Source of the DNA: an uncultured Collinsella sp.
Lineage (GTDB): Bacteria; Actinomycetota; Coriobacteriia; Coriobacteriales; Coriobacteriaceae
Length of the DNA: 64,000 nucleotides
NCBI GenBank assembly: GCA_900541785.1
Contig: UQKY01000005.1
Location: 13,558 to 77,557 of the forward strand
Direction: 5' to 3'
The notes beneath the pieces are model-generated. The model made no database searches. It saw only the letters and a list, made by a program, of their open reading frames with translations, and had not been told where the DNA came from. Below, in pieces: positions 41,967 through 51,809 of this stretch (positions are counted from its first letter, which is position 1; the number at the start of each line of letters is the position of its first letter). The position numbers and the translations under genes were made by a program.

Positions 41967-44915
41967 CTAATTTAATTGATAAAGTCTTGTCAGAATCCTA
42001 CGTATTTTAACTCCGTAAGAAACATCACTCGCCCATGTGCCGCTCAGATTTTCGACAAAGGGGGCAGTGCCTCTCTTAACAAGATGAAAACGCGGGTCAA
42101 TACATTGGTTAACCAGCTCACCAGCGCCTGAATATGCTTTAAGGTGTTGCACTTGTGCCCTTATCCCCATTCGAACCGATTCGGAACCATAACCATTAAA
42201 AGACGCCCCACAAACACCTGAATCAAGAGCGCCGATACCTGCAAAATTACACTGTTCTGGGGAAACCTGCCCTCCAAATTTAAGCCAACCAGTTTCAACC
42301 ATTGATTGTGCAAAAACAACGTCGGGATTTATCCCTTCCGCAAGAGCCTCTTCATAGATCAGCTTGCAAAACTGTTCAATATCAGATGCACCATATTTGG
42401 AATATATGGATGACGGGAAATCGGACATCTCCTTAAACAAAACGGCCATTTTCGCTGGATTTGAATTTGAAGAAGAGACTATCGGAAAACGAGAGCCATT
42501 AAAATACAACTGTTCACTTTTTAAAGAGCATGTAAACGTATCAAACGTTCCCCATAACTTAATCGAATATATTCCAGCATCGCCGAAGTCTGCTGCGGCG
42601 GGCACCTCGGCGGCCCAGGAGCCGTCGGGGCCCCTCGCTGCCTGGTACCAGCGGCAGGCGCCGGAGGGGGCTGTGACCTGGACGGCGGCGTTGGAGGGCT
42701 GGGAGCTGAAGCCGGTGGCGCTCACCGACAGGGACCCCGACGACGCGGAGCAGGACAGCTTCACGTCGGGACGGGCGACGTCGGCGGAGGCCTTCGCCCA
42801 GCGCTCGGTCGAGGACCCGTAGGTAGCCCACAGGGAGACGGAGTAGGAGCCGAACTCGCCGAAGTCTGCTGCGGCGGGCACCTCGGCGGCCCAGGAGCCG
42901 TCGGGGCCCCTCGCTGCCTGGTACCAGCGGCAGGCGCCGGAGGGGGCTGTGACCTGGACGGCGGCGTTGGAGGGCTGGGAGCTGAAGCCGGTGGCGCTCA
43001 CCGACAGGGACCCCGACGACGCGGAGCAGGACAGCTTCACGTCGGGACGGGCGACGCTAAACGAGCCTTCGCCGCAAGGGAACGCTTCGGCCCCATCCAG
43101 AATGCACCAAGCCTTGACAGTCTTCTTTCCAAAGACATCTTGTAAATCATTTAACGGGATGGGACAAATCCAAGAATCGCCAGACCGTTTAGCCGGAATC
43201 CATTGGGACTTTCCGCCCTCGGATAATATTTGATATGAAACCACATTCGGCTCTATGGCCCATTGTCCAGCGTCAACGGTAACTTGAGTCTCAGTTAAAT
43301 CGAAAGACAGCGAGCACTTATTGTCACCAAACGTCTTAGAATCCGCTTCAAAAGTCTCATTGCTCACCGTAACGTAAGCGCTGACTTTAAAAACGCCATA
43401 TTCCCTATCAAAATCAAAGGAGGCACTCCAGCTGTGGTCCTTCTGATCGTACGCTTGAACCCAATCAATACGCCCCGAGGGAGATTCAACCTTAAATGCA
43501 GCATTTGTGGGCTCTCCACCAGAGCATTTCAAGGTCATATCGATCTTTTTACCTGATTTTTTATATTCAAGCGAGCCATTAAACCATGTTGATTTGGGGA
43601 ACTGGGAAATGATGGCATCAGCGTCAGCTTCGCCAAGTTGCTTGCAGCCTTCATCGCTAAAATAATTCCAGACATCGCCTGCATTTGAAATAAAGCCATG
43701 TTCAATTAAGATGCCAGGGATCCCCTGCTCGCGGGCGCATCGGATTACCGCAAACTCATCTCCCACTTGCATCTGGAAAACGCCGCGGTACGTAAGACCC
43801 ATAGCAGCAAGGTTATTCATAACCTTATTGGCAAGCTCAACAGAAACCTGCGTATAGTCTGATCCATTTGCGGTGGGAGCGTAAACCTCAGCGCCATGAG
43901 CGGCGGAAGGACCGGAATTGATATGAAAGCTCACGAATGCTTGCGCGCCCTGATCAATGCAGCGCTGGACGCGATATAGAAAATCATTACCGGAATAATT
44001 GCCGTATTGTTCACGAGCAAGAACGACCTTAAAGCCATATGCCTCAAGCTTATTCTTGCATGCCGTCACAATCTTCCAGGTAAGATCGGCCTCGCTTTTG
44101 CCATTGCCCTGTGCACCGGGGTCAGATCCACCGTGACCAGCATCGAGAGCGATTACGCTAACGTTGCGAGCAGAGCGAGCGGCATAAGTAGAAACACCAT
44201 CCGGAGAATCGGCGCACTCCAACGCCTGCTGAATTGATTGGGCCTCAACAGCATTTCCGTCCCCATCTGCATAATAAACAGATGTGCCCTCGGAGTTCAT
44301 AGAGCTATCTGCGACGGTGAATGAATAATCTCGATCAGAGAGATCGATTTTATGCTCAGTCCCATCTCCCTCTAGATAATACGAAATCGATGTGAGGAAA
44401 TAAGTATTAGCTTCGAGTTTTGCGCCAAAGGTAAAGGCGGCAGAATTATCAGCCGTAGAAGACGCGTCGACAGAGCCCTTTACGCCGTTGGCACTCACAT
44501 AGCCAAGCGTAGCAGAGGAAAGAACTTCGCCGTCATTAGGGGTAGCAAAAGCAATGACCTGATCAGCTCCAGAGGGAAGGCTTGGGTAGGCCAGGTAAAC
44601 GTATTGGAAGGTCGACTCGACCGAATCGACCTGTTGATCGGTCTTGACATCGCTTTCAGTTGCGCCTTGGCTCAACGAGTCGATAGCCTCACTATCCCCT
44701 TCAACCGGAGATTGGTCGACGGTGGCCTCGCTGCCTTCAACATCGTCACCGCGTGAAGTTACTCCGTCATCACCTGTAGAAGCCACATCCGTCACAGCTT
44801 CAGCGGGCTTCGCCTCGTTCAACCCGTAAGCAGCAACTACAGGACTCATCAATGACGAAAATGTCAGAAGAGCAGCCAGAGAAAAACTGGTTGTGACACG
44901 TAAAACCTTTTTCAT
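41967..44915 (-). CDS. Secreted N-acetylmuramoyl-L-alanine amidase with repeats and a glucosaminidase domain
   Basis: A 982-residue exported cell-wall hydrolase with two catalytic domains. A signal peptide (residues 1-29) and an acidic linker come first. An Amidase_3 domain at 250-440 follows, with zinc ligands His261, Glu275 and His331 and catalytic Glu405 (LIEHGFIS). About four 92-residue beta-sandwich repeats resembling GBS Bsp-like repeats span 445-810. A glucosaminidase domain to the end has Glu in SMVETGW. It should cut both peptide and glycan bonds of peptidoglycan. Two of the repeats are identical at DNA level. ATG 44915 follows GGGGA. Confidence 0.88.
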   Translation of the reverse strand: MKKVLRVTTSFSLAALLTFSSLMSPVVAAYGLNEAKPAEAVTDVASTGDDGVTSRGDDVEGSEATVDQSPVEGDSEAIDSLSQGATESDVKTDQQVDSVESTFQYVYLAYPSLPSGADQVIAFATPNDGEVLSSATLGYVSANGVKGSVDASSTADNSAAFTFGAKLEANTYFLTSISYYLEGDGTEHKIDLSDRDYSFTVADSSMNSEGTSVYYADGDGNAVEAQSIQQALECADSPDGVSTYAARSARNVSVIALDAGHGGSDPGAQGNGKSEADLTWKIVTACKNKLEAYGFKVVLAREQYGNYSGNDFLYRVQRCIDQGAQAFVSFHINSGPSAAHGAEVYAPTANGSDYTQVSVELANKVMNNLAAMGLTYRGVFQMQVGDEFAVIRCAREQGIPGILIEHGFISNAGDVWNYFSDEGCKQLGEADADAIISQFPKSTWFNGSLEYKKSGKKIDMTLKCSGGEPTNAAFKVESPSGRIDWVQAYDQKDHSWSASFDFDREYGVFKVSAYVTVSNETFEADSKTFGDNKCSLSFDLTETQVTVDAGQWAIEPNVVSYQILSEGGKSQWIPAKRSGDSWICPIPLNDLQDVFGKKTVKAWCILDGAEAFPCGEGSFSVARPDVKLSCSASSGSLSVSATGFSSQPSNAAVQVTAPSGACRWYQAARGPDGSWAAEVPAAADFGEFGSYSVSLWATYGSSTERWAKASADVARPDVKLSCSASSGSLSVSATGFSSQPSNAAVQVTAPSGACRWYQAARGPDGSWAAEVPAAADFGDAGIYSIKLWGTFDTFTCSLKSEQLYFNGSRFPIVSSSNSNPAKMAVLFKEMSDFPSSIYSKYGASDIEQFCKLIYEEALAEGINPDVVFAQSMVETGWLKFGGQVSPEQCNFAGIGALDSGVCGASFNGYGSESVRMGIRAQVQHLKAYSGAGELVNQCIDPRFHLVKRGTAPFVENLSGTWASDVSYGVKIRRILTRLYQLN
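42580..42780 (-). repeat. 201-bp direct repeat, copy 1
   Basis: Identical base for base to 42856-43056, offset 276 bases (92 codons). It is very GC-rich compared with the rest of the amidase gene and encodes most of one beta-sandwich repeat. Confidence 0.95.
42856..43056 (-). repeat. 201-bp direct repeat, copy 2
   Basis: The second identical copy. The 75 bases between the copies are also GC-rich, so the whole 42580-43056 patch differs from its surroundings. Perfect identity suggests a recent duplication or ongoing homogenisation, which would allow repeat number to vary. Confidence 0.95.
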
Positions 44916-45122
44916 ATTGAATCCCCAGTCAAAATGAATATCCATGTTGTAACATTATCCAACAATTATCTCTTCTTTTGAACAATTGTCATTGAAAGGA
45001 ATCGTGTTGAATCAAGATGGCACGAAACGGAGATCCCGATTCGTTTGGCCATCTGCTAACTTGGCAACCCTTACCGTTGCCTTCACCCAAATGCAACTAA
45101 AACCGTTGCAAACGCAATTAGG

Positions 45123-45128
45123 TATAAT
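45123..45128 (+). promoter_or_regulatory. Probable -10 box (TATAAT)
   Basis: A consensus -10 lies 30 bases before the ATG of the next glycosyltransferase. A matching -35 is not evident; TTGCAA at 45106 is too close. The 243-base gap 44916-45158 holds nothing else that I recognise. Confidence 0.45.
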
Positions 45129-45158
45129 TCTTCCAAATCGCCTAGAGAAAGTGTTTGA

Positions 45159-46259
45159 ATGCTGACCGTAATCGTGCCTACTTACAATGCCGAGCCGTAT
45201 CTTTCTCAGGCTATAGGCAGCCTATTAAACGAAAAGAAAATCGAACTGGAAATCCTCACCATCAACGACGGATCTACCGACAACTCCCTCTCCATTATGC
45301 AAGATTTCGCTGCGCGCGACTCACGCGTTCGAGTGATCGATAAGGCAAACCAGGGTTACGGCGCAACCTGCAATCTGGGCATTCGCGAGGCAAAGGGCGA
45401 CTGGATTGCCATCCTCGAGCCCGATGACTGGATTGAGCCCGGAATGTACTCCGATATGTTTGCCTTTGCCAAGCGCGAATTTGGCGATCCGAACAAGCTC
45501 GATATTATTGAGACCCCGTATTGGATCATTCGCAACCCCGATACCCCCCAAGAGGTCAAACTTCACTGCGCATATCGCGGTCGCATTAAACCGCCTCGGC
45601 AACCGTTCACCATTCACGACGCTCCACACCTGCTGGCCCATCATCCGTCCATTTGGTCGGCAATCTATCGTCGCGACTTCCTGTTGCAAAACAATATCTG
45701 GTTTAAGGAAATCCCCGGTGCGGGCTGGGCCGATAATCCATTCCTTGTCGAAACGCTCTGCCAGGCAAAGGCGATCGCTTACTGGCCCAAGCCGTATTAC
45801 TGCTACCGCGAGGAAACACCCGAAAAGGCAGCCGCGTTGGCCAAGCGTGACCCCTTGATGCCGTTTAATCGCTGGAACGACATGGTCGATATTCTTGAGC
45901 GGCTCAACGTCACCGACCCCGCCGTTTGGACACCGCAAATCACACGCGGCTTCACTTATATGGGCATCATGATCGAGCACACCGGAATTGAGGGGCACCC
46001 CGAAATCGAGCGGGCGATCCACAAGATGTTCGAACGCATGCCACAAGAGTTGGTATTTGCCAATCCTCGCGTTACCCCTGCGGCCAAAAAGCTCTATGCT
46101 GAGCATATGGGCATTGCCAATCCTAAAATCAGCTACGGCGCGTACGCCAAGGACCTCGTGGGCGAGGGCTTATACAACGTATGGAACAAAGGGCCCAAGC
46201 AAACTCTAAAAATGATCACATCGCACTTTGGCTCATACAACGCACGCGCTGGAAAATAG
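45159..46259 (+). CDS. GT2 family glycosyltransferase (WcaA-like)
   Basis: A 366-residue GT-A enzyme: MLTVIVPTYNAEPYLSQAI start, LTINDGSTDNSLSIM, then ILEPDDWIEPGMY as the metal-binding motif, and GWADNPFLVETLC on the acceptor side. The C-terminal 100 residues are helical and lack membrane segments. It resembles capsule and teichoic acid glycosyltransferases; the sugar is unknown. Composition returns here to the GC-richer norm, so it lies outside the AT-rich insert. It is followed at once by an acyltransferase gene in the same direction. Confidence 0.83.
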   Translation: MLTVIVPTYNAEPYLSQAIGSLLNEKKIELEILTINDGSTDNSLSIMQDFAARDSRVRVIDKANQGYGATCNLGIREAKGDWIAILEPDDWIEPGMYSDMFAFAKREFGDPNKLDIIETPYWIIRNPDTPQEVKLHCAYRGRIKPPRQPFTIHDAPHLLAHHPSIWSAIYRRDFLLQNNIWFKEIPGAGWADNPFLVETLCQAKAIAYWPKPYYCYREETPEKAAALAKRDPLMPFNRWNDMVDILERLNVTDPAVWTPQITRGFTYMGIMIEHTGIEGHPEIERAIHKMFERMPQELVFANPRVTPAAKKLYAEHMGIANPKISYGAYAKDLVGEGLYNVWNKGPKQTLKMITSHFGSYNARAGK

Positions 46260-46263
46260 TCTG

Positions 46264-47409
46264 ATGGGCAGCAAAGCAAGCAGAAATACCTCCATCGAAG
46301 CGCTGCGCTTGGTCGCGGTCGCCGGGATTGCGATATTCCACACGTTTCAGTGGACCTTCCAAGCCGTCTGCACCGGCCTACCGGAATATGCGCCGCTCGC
46401 CGTCTTCCCTTACTCCGGCGCACTCGGCTTTATCAACCTGCTGGGCTGCTGGGCCAACGAGGTCTTCTTTATGATCTCGGGATACTTCCTTATTCCCTCG
46501 GCGGTACGCGCCCTCCAAAACGGTTCATCCGCGCAGGGCCTCACGCTCAAATCGCTTGATCGCCTCAAAAAGATCGTCTTGCCCACGCTCTTTTATTGCG
46601 CCACCTGCCTGTTTGTTTCGATGTACGTCTATCCCCTACCAGAAATCTCGCTGCATGAGATTGGCTGGCTTACGCTGGGCATCGAGTTTATCTGGGTCTA
46701 CGCAGCATCAGTATTGCTCGTCCCAGTGATTGCGGTGATACGACAGCAAATCGGCAGCAAAAGAGCCCAGTTTGTCGTAGCACTTCTTGTGCTCGCAACA
46801 TTTGGAATCAACTGCTACATCGCGGCGACGGCAAACGAAGCGGCCGGTATCATTTTGTGGCGCAAACTCATGAGCGCCGTTACCTACCTGGTCGCGTTTA
46901 TTGCAGCTGGAGAAATGCGCTTTGTCCTCGAATGCCACGGCAACGCATCCGGCGCTCAAAAATCCAAGATCGTACTCATCGGACTCGTTGCCGCCACCAT
47001 CGCGCTCGAGCTTCTGCTATCGGCAAACAGCCAGTACAACACGCTCTGGAAGCTCTCCTACAAGTCCACTTCCGTCATATCCTTTATCTTGGCCGCCGCA
47101 TCCGTTGCCGCCGCAGCACTCCATCAGCCGCGCCACAAAGTCACAGCTGCAGACAAGACAATCATGTCCCTCGCCGCAGGAACGCTCGCTTTCTACGCCG
47201 TACAATCGTTTACCTGCAATGTCTGGCGCCCCATCTTCGACAAGGCGATCTACACCATGGCGACAGGCATCCAAACGGGAGAGCCCCGTCCAGCCGCCGC
47301 CATTTTGCTCGGAATCCTTATGAGCCTTTGCCTCGCGCTTTCCCTGCTCCTCGTGGATATCGTGCGCAGAGCCGTAGTCGAGTCCATCAAGGCCCGTATG
47401 AACGGCTAA
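46264..47409 (+). CDS. Acyltransferase 3 family membrane protein
   Basis: A 381-residue integral membrane acyltransferase with about 10 hydrophobic segments. The N-terminal IEALRLVAVAGIAIFHTF carries the conserved Arg and His of the family. These enzymes O-acetylate or O-succinylate surface sugars using cytosolic acyl-CoA. The ATG at 46264 lies five bases after the preceding stop; an in-frame start at 46228 inside the previous gene is less likely. Its stop overlaps the stop of the convergent membrane protein gene by four bases. Confidence 0.8.
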   Translation: MGSKASRNTSIEALRLVAVAGIAIFHTFQWTFQAVCTGLPEYAPLAVFPYSGALGFINLLGCWANEVFFMISGYFLIPSAVRALQNGSSAQGLTLKSLDRLKKIVLPTLFYCATCLFVSMYVYPLPEISLHEIGWLTLGIEFIWVYAASVLLVPVIAVIRQQIGSKRAQFVVALLVLATFGINCYIAATANEAAGIILWRKLMSAVTYLVAFIAAGEMRFVLECHGNASGAQKSKIVLIGLVAATIALELLLSANSQYNTLWKLSYKSTSVISFILAAASVAAAALHQPRHKVTAADKTIMSLAAGTLAFYAVQSFTCNVWRPIFDKAIYTMATGIQTGEPRPAAAILLGILMSLCLALSLLLVDIVRRAVVESIKARMNG

Positions 47410-48746
47410 GCGACCTTCTGACTCCTCAGACCACGAAGCGCGCTTACACCCGAAACAAATAAAATCGCAAATACAATCGCCCAATTCTTGCAGCCAAATA
47501 CCGGAATATGAACGATCGCATGGTCATGCATAATAACGAAATAACCCAGAACAACAACCAGAGGCAGTGCCATGAGCAGCGACTGGATCAACACCTTTCG
47601 ACGACGACCGCCTTGCGCGCCGCCCCGTATCGAGCAAACGAGCACGGCAACCCAAATCGCCAATACGGCAGCAAACGAAACAAGACAAACGACGTTCGAG
47701 ATCATCGCATAACCAGCTGTTGAGCAAATGGCGAACAGCTGCGGGCTCATGTAATAAAACGCCTTCAAAATCTGAGGCCAGTCAGCCTGGGGCAACAGTG
47801 ACGAATTCCCATGCGCAGACCATAGGCCCATCTCGCCCAGAACGTTCGAAAAGACCTCGTCCCAGCCCAGCACAAACGCCGCGACAACCCATTTCATCGC
47901 CCAGGTAAACACAAACGAAAGCCCAAACCCAAAGAGTGCCTGCAGCATCGTGACGACGCAACGCTTGGGGCGCACACCCTTGGGGAGCGCAATGAAGGCG
48001 AAAAAGCAATGCAGGGCGACAACTGCGGCAGGAATCGTTAAAAAGTCAAGAAACGAAAACACGGCGCCCGTCGCTATCGACCAAAGGACAAGGCGGCTTG
48101 TGAAAACCCGTGCGTTCGGGGCCGAGCCCAAACGAAGGCTCATGCAAGACATCATGATGAGCGCCACAAAGAACGAGATGCACAACAGCAGATCACCGAT
48201 AAAATTGAAAAACAGATTGGTCGAGAACAGCAGGATTGCAAGGAACCCCAACGTCACTGGCTTTGAAAACCGCTTCCGCAAGGCAACGTAAGCGCAAGCG
48301 GAGCCGACAATCGCCAGAGCGGCCGCAGGCACCACGACAACGTCGATACCGCCAATAAACAGGCAGGCATTCGTAAGTAGCTGCCATCCATGCCAATACC
48401 GGTAGTACTGCTGATGCGTAATCCCACCGGCTTTCGTAACGTCATCAATCTCGGCAACAGTCATCGTCTTAAATGGAGAACCTTGGTCCTTTTGCTGTGC
48501 GACTTCAATGATAAAGCGATTGTTATCAAAGCAAACAGGACCAGCTGCAACACGGTGGTCGTAGACATACATGTCAGACAACAGGGCAGAGGACTCCGAA
48601 CCCTGCACATGCGACTCGATGACGGGCCTCGGCAGACAATTTGCCGCGGTATTGCTCAGGACAAATGCGGCCTGAAGAACCAAAAACAGCAACATGACCT
48701 TGACGGGAAGGCTATCGGCAAAGGAAGCTAAACGAGTTTTATTCAC
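47406..48746 (-). CDS. Polytopic membrane protein of unknown function
   Basis: About 446 residues with some 10 to 11 hydrophobic segments. After the first segment comes a roughly 95-residue extracytoplasmic loop (PVIESHVQGSESSALLSDM to YYRYWHGWQLL). This topology, a large first outer loop followed by many membrane helices, is seen in GT-C glycosyltransferases and O-antigen modification proteins, but I recognise no specific family. The start is uncertain: GTG 48746 follows GGATGCCCT, and a GTG at 48788 would add 14 residues. It sits between an acyltransferase and a GT2 gene, so a glycan-modifying role is plausible. Confidence 0.6.
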   Translation of the reverse strand: MNKTRLASFADSLPVKVMLLFLVLQAAFVLSNTAANCLPRPVIESHVQGSESSALLSDMYVYDHRVAAGPVCFDNNRFIIEVAQQKDQGSPFKTMTVAEIDDVTKAGGITHQQYYRYWHGWQLLTNACLFIGGIDVVVVPAAALAIVGSACAYVALRKRFSKPVTLGFLAILLFSTNLFFNFIGDLLLCISFFVALIMMSCMSLRLGSAPNARVFTSRLVLWSIATGAVFSFLDFLTIPAAVVALHCFFAFIALPKGVRPKRCVVTMLQALFGFGLSFVFTWAMKWVVAAFVLGWDEVFSNVLGEMGLWSAHGNSSLLPQADWPQILKAFYYMSPQLFAICSTAGYAMISNVVCLVSFAAVLAIWVAVLVCSIRGGAQGGRRRKVLIQSLLMALPLVVVLGYFVIMHDHAIVHIPVFGCKNWAIVFAILFVSGVSALRGLRSQKVA

Positions 48747-48983
48747 AGGGCATCCAAACACAAAGATCGCGTCCACGGGATTCGGCACCTATGTAATACC
48801 ACAATGCGCGCTTGCAATCTCGCCACGCACACACGTCAACCGGGCTTGTAGCAAACGTTCTTGGTGATTAGCGGAACATTGCCCGCGGGCGCCCGCCTAC
48901 GCTTACAATAGTCGTGTCCTATGGGACACGTTGTTTATTCCGCAGGGCCGAAATGCTGCCCACGCGAAAGGATATTCTCGTTC

Positions 48984-50003
48984 ATGACTTCTACCCTTCC
49001 CGCCCCCATCGACAAGCTCGCCATCGTTGTCGTTACGTACAAGCGCCAGGAGCTTCTGGCCAACCTGTTCGACTCCATGACCGAGCTCACGGCCGTGCCC
49101 TGGCGCATTGTGATCGTCGATAACGAGAATTCGCGCGAGACCGAGGCCATGTGCGCCGCATTCAACGAGCGCCTCGCCAACCTGTGGGGCATCGACACCG
49201 ACCAGCCCGACGCAAAGGGTGGCACCGACCGCGTTATCTACGCCCCGCAGCTCAAAAACGGCGGCGGCGCGGGTGGCTTCTCCGCCGGCACCAAGTGCGC
49301 CTACGACTTGGGCGCCCAGTGGTTCTGGGTCATGGACGACGACGTGCTCGTCATCCCGGAGGGCATCGAGCGCCTGGCAAAGTGGACCGACCGCTACGAC
49401 GTTATCCAGGGTTCGCGCCTGGACTTCGACGGCGGTGCCTTCTTTTGGCAGTACCAGCTCATCCTTTCGCTCGGTATCCCCAACCCCATCGCTAAGTGGG
49501 ACCTGGGCCCCGAGGGCTACCGCGCCATGAACCAGCTGTGCTTTGAAGGCGGCCTGTTCTCGCGTCGCGTAGTCGACAAGATCGGCCTGCCCGATGCGCG
49601 CTTTTTCATCTACGGCGACGATGCTTGCTACGGCTATGTTGCGAGCCAGCACTTCCCCGCCGCCGTGGTTGCCGACGTGGTGCTCAAGCGCGCCCGCGCC
49701 GTCTCTAACTGGGACATCGCCGGCAAACGCCAGCTCAACTCCACGAGCGACACCAACCGCTACTACATCATGCGCAATCGCGGCTTTTTGGCCCGCTACA
49801 TGCAGATCTACGGTGACTACCACCCCATCCTGTTCCGTCTGGGCAATGCCGCGACCTTCTGCAAGGAGTTCATTCGTCTGGCAGCGGTCGACAAATGCTT
49901 TAAGACCGGTATCCCAGCGCTGCGCCGCGGCATGAAAGACGCCCGCAAGATTATCAAGGATCCCGACTGGAAGCCCATGCCGCCCCTGGAGGACGCAGAG
50001 TAG
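48984..50003 (+). CDS. GT2 glycosyltransferase, GlfT1/rhamnosyltransferase-like
   Basis: A 339-residue GT-A enzyme with LAIVVVTYKRQELLANLF, a GGGAGGFSAG loop and the metal motif FWVMDDDVLVIPEG. The combination of the Gly-rich loop and DDD resembles mycobacterial GlfT1 and rhamnosyltransferases such as WbbL. It therefore belongs to the same broad group as the two GlfT2-like proteins but lacks their N-terminal beta-sandwich. ATG 48984 is preferred over an upstream ATG at 48921, which would add an unlikely Cys-rich leader. It is GC-rich, unlike the central locus. Confidence 0.82.
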   Translation: MTSTLPAPIDKLAIVVVTYKRQELLANLFDSMTELTAVPWRIVIVDNENSRETEAMCAAFNERLANLWGIDTDQPDAKGGTDRVIYAPQLKNGGGAGGFSAGTKCAYDLGAQWFWVMDDDVLVIPEGIERLAKWTDRYDVIQGSRLDFDGGAFFWQYQLILSLGIPNPIAKWDLGPEGYRAMNQLCFEGGLFSRRVVDKIGLPDARFFIYGDDACYGYVASQHFPAAVVADVVLKRARAVSNWDIAGKRQLNSTSDTNRYYIMRNRGFLARYMQIYGDYHPILFRLGNAATFCKEFIRLAAVDKCFKTGIPALRRGMKDARKIIKDPDWKPMPPLEDAE

Positions 50004-50012
50004 CGGACACCC

Positions 50013-51809
50013 CTACAGCCGCTGGCACACCGCTGCCACACGACACCCGTCAAACCCGAATCCCCAGCGCATGCGGCCCACACCGGGTCGCGGTACGCGA
50101 ATCTTGTCGATACCGTCGCGCTCTATGTCGAGCAGCGCCTGAACGGCCAGCAGCTCCAGGCCGAGCGCGTCCACGCCGGGGTCATACATCATGTTGACCG
50201 TTATCAGCGGACGCTCGCCGAGCATGCCGATCGTGTCTGCCACGTCAAACACGGTGCCCGTAGGAAATACCTGGATGTCCCAGCGATCCGCGCCACGCTT
50301 TCGCCTCGAGGCAGGATTGGCATAGCCCGGCAATCCAAAGCAGAGTCCCTGCAAGAGCAGGTGATATGGCAGCTGCGCATCTGGGTTGTTCGCACCGATT
50401 CCCGCATCTCCCAGGATGCGTTCTAACGCCCGCTTCACCGCACCCTCGTCCCCACGGCACAACCCATCTCGAAACGTATCGACGTCTCGAACGTCCTCGG
50501 CAGCGCGCTCAAACCAATCAATAATCACCAGACGAAAGGCCTGGCGAAGCTCGTTATTGGGCAACCGCAGAGCACGGAGACGACCACCATGCTCCAGCTC
50601 CTCAATCAGATCCGTCGTCAGGAAACCGGACAGATACAGCGCCGTCCACAGGCCATCATCAGACGAGGCCTCTGGCCCCGCAGCGCCCAAACCAAGCGAG
50701 ACCTCAACGCATCCATGAGCCTCGAGCAAATCGAACAGAGCCGAAAGGCGGTCGAGATTCCACCCGGCAACTACCCTACTCAGGCAATCGACATACCCAT
50801 ACAGATCGGCTCGCACAGGCGCCGTGCAGCCTCGGTCCAGAAAACCGTTCACACGCGTCGGACTCGAGCAATAGGCCCTGCCAAACCGATATCCCTCGAG
50901 CCATTCACGCGCATCATCCAGGTATTCCTCGCGTCCAGCATGACTCAACAGGGCCTCAACCTCGGCATCCGAAAAGCCGAACCAACGGTCGCACCACGTC
51001 GAAAGGGGCGTCGAAAGACGATACGAGCAGCTGCGCGAAGAAAGCGCCTCCTCGGCAGGACCGGGACGCTCCCCCATCAGACACGTCAACCGTAGCGAAT
51101 GGGCCGCGGTGGCAATGGCGTCGAACAGCACACGATCGAGCAGCTCCGCCGGACCGACGACGGAAGCGTCCCTCGCGCTCGCACGGCGCGACCACGCCGC
51201 GTCGTACCCATCAACGAGCAATACAACCTGCTCATCACAGGCCATCTCCAGCAGCTCAATGAGCAGACCAAGCACCGAGTCAACCTCGGCCTCGCTCGCC
51301 ACGCCCCGCGCAACGCGTTCGATGTGACGTACCTTGTCTCGAGCTAAATCCGGAGCTTCCAAGAATGGCATCAAGCGAGCGCATTCGCCCGAAAGAGCAT
51401 CACGCACGACGCCGACAACAGAGGCACCACGCCTCGCAGCGCCAGAAAAGTCCAGCGATATCACTGGATAGCACGCGTACTCATTCCGATAGCGCCCGCC
51501 ATCCGCACCCCAAATCAGAGTATCGGCAAATGAAATCCGACCGGCGCGACCGACTGCGGGACGCTCCAGAAAAGCCTTGAGCATCGACAAGTTCATGCTC
51601 TTGCCAAAACCCTCGGGTCGGCAGCACACCATAACGGACACATCGCAATCCAGCATATCGGCAATAAACATGGTCTTGTCGACCAGCGTGCAGCAACCAA
51701 GAGCCTCCGCATAGTCGTACATGCCGATGGGCAAAACCACATCGTCGGTACAGCCGATTAGACGCACGCCAAAGCCGGCAGCACAACCATTATTTGCCTG
51801 TTCAGACAT
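50013..51809 (-). CDS. AAA-ATPase-like protein with degenerate PD-(D/E)XK C-terminus
   Basis: A 598-residue protein of the family that joins an AAA-ATPase_like domain to a PD-(D/E)XK nuclease-like domain. A start block IGMYDYAEALGCCTLVDKT precedes the Walker A CRPEGFGKSMN (Lys70) and Walker B VVLLVDGYDAA. The family's usual FGKTLNL motif is well kept. In the C-terminal domain (about 500-598), the catalytic E-x-K strand appears as ITVNMMYD, so the nuclease site seems lost. Proteins of this family are abundant in gut bacteria and their role is unknown. ATG 51809 follows AAGGGG. Confidence 0.78.
   Translation of the reverse strand: MSEQANNGCAAGFGVRLIGCTDDVVLPIGMYDYAEALGCCTLVDKTMFIADMLDCDVSVMVCCRPEGFGKSMNLSMLKAFLERPAVGRAGRISFADTLIWGADGGRYRNEYACYPVISLDFSGAARRGASVVGVVRDALSGECARLMPFLEAPDLARDKVRHIERVARGVASEAEVDSVLGLLIELLEMACDEQVVLLVDGYDAAWSRRASARDASVVGPAELLDRVLFDAIATAAHSLRLTCLMGERPGPAEEALSSRSCSYRLSTPLSTWCDRWFGFSDAEVEALLSHAGREEYLDDAREWLEGYRFGRAYCSSPTRVNGFLDRGCTAPVRADLYGYVDCLSRVVAGWNLDRLSALFDLLEAHGCVEVSLGLGAAGPEASSDDGLWTALYLSGFLTTDLIEELEHGGRLRALRLPNNELRQAFRLVIIDWFERAAEDVRDVDTFRDGLCRGDEGAVKRALERILGDAGIGANNPDAQLPYHLLLQGLCFGLPGYANPASRRKRGADRWDIQVFPTGTVFDVADTIGMLGERPLITVNMMYDPGVDALGLELLAVQALLDIERDGIDKIRVPRPGVGRMRWGFGFDGCRVAAVCQRL

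Noticed and set aside
42580..43056. CRISPR array or mobile element behind the perfect repeats
   Set aside because: There are only two long copies, in frame within one gene and encoding a protein repeat; no spacers, terminal inverted repeats or cas genes.
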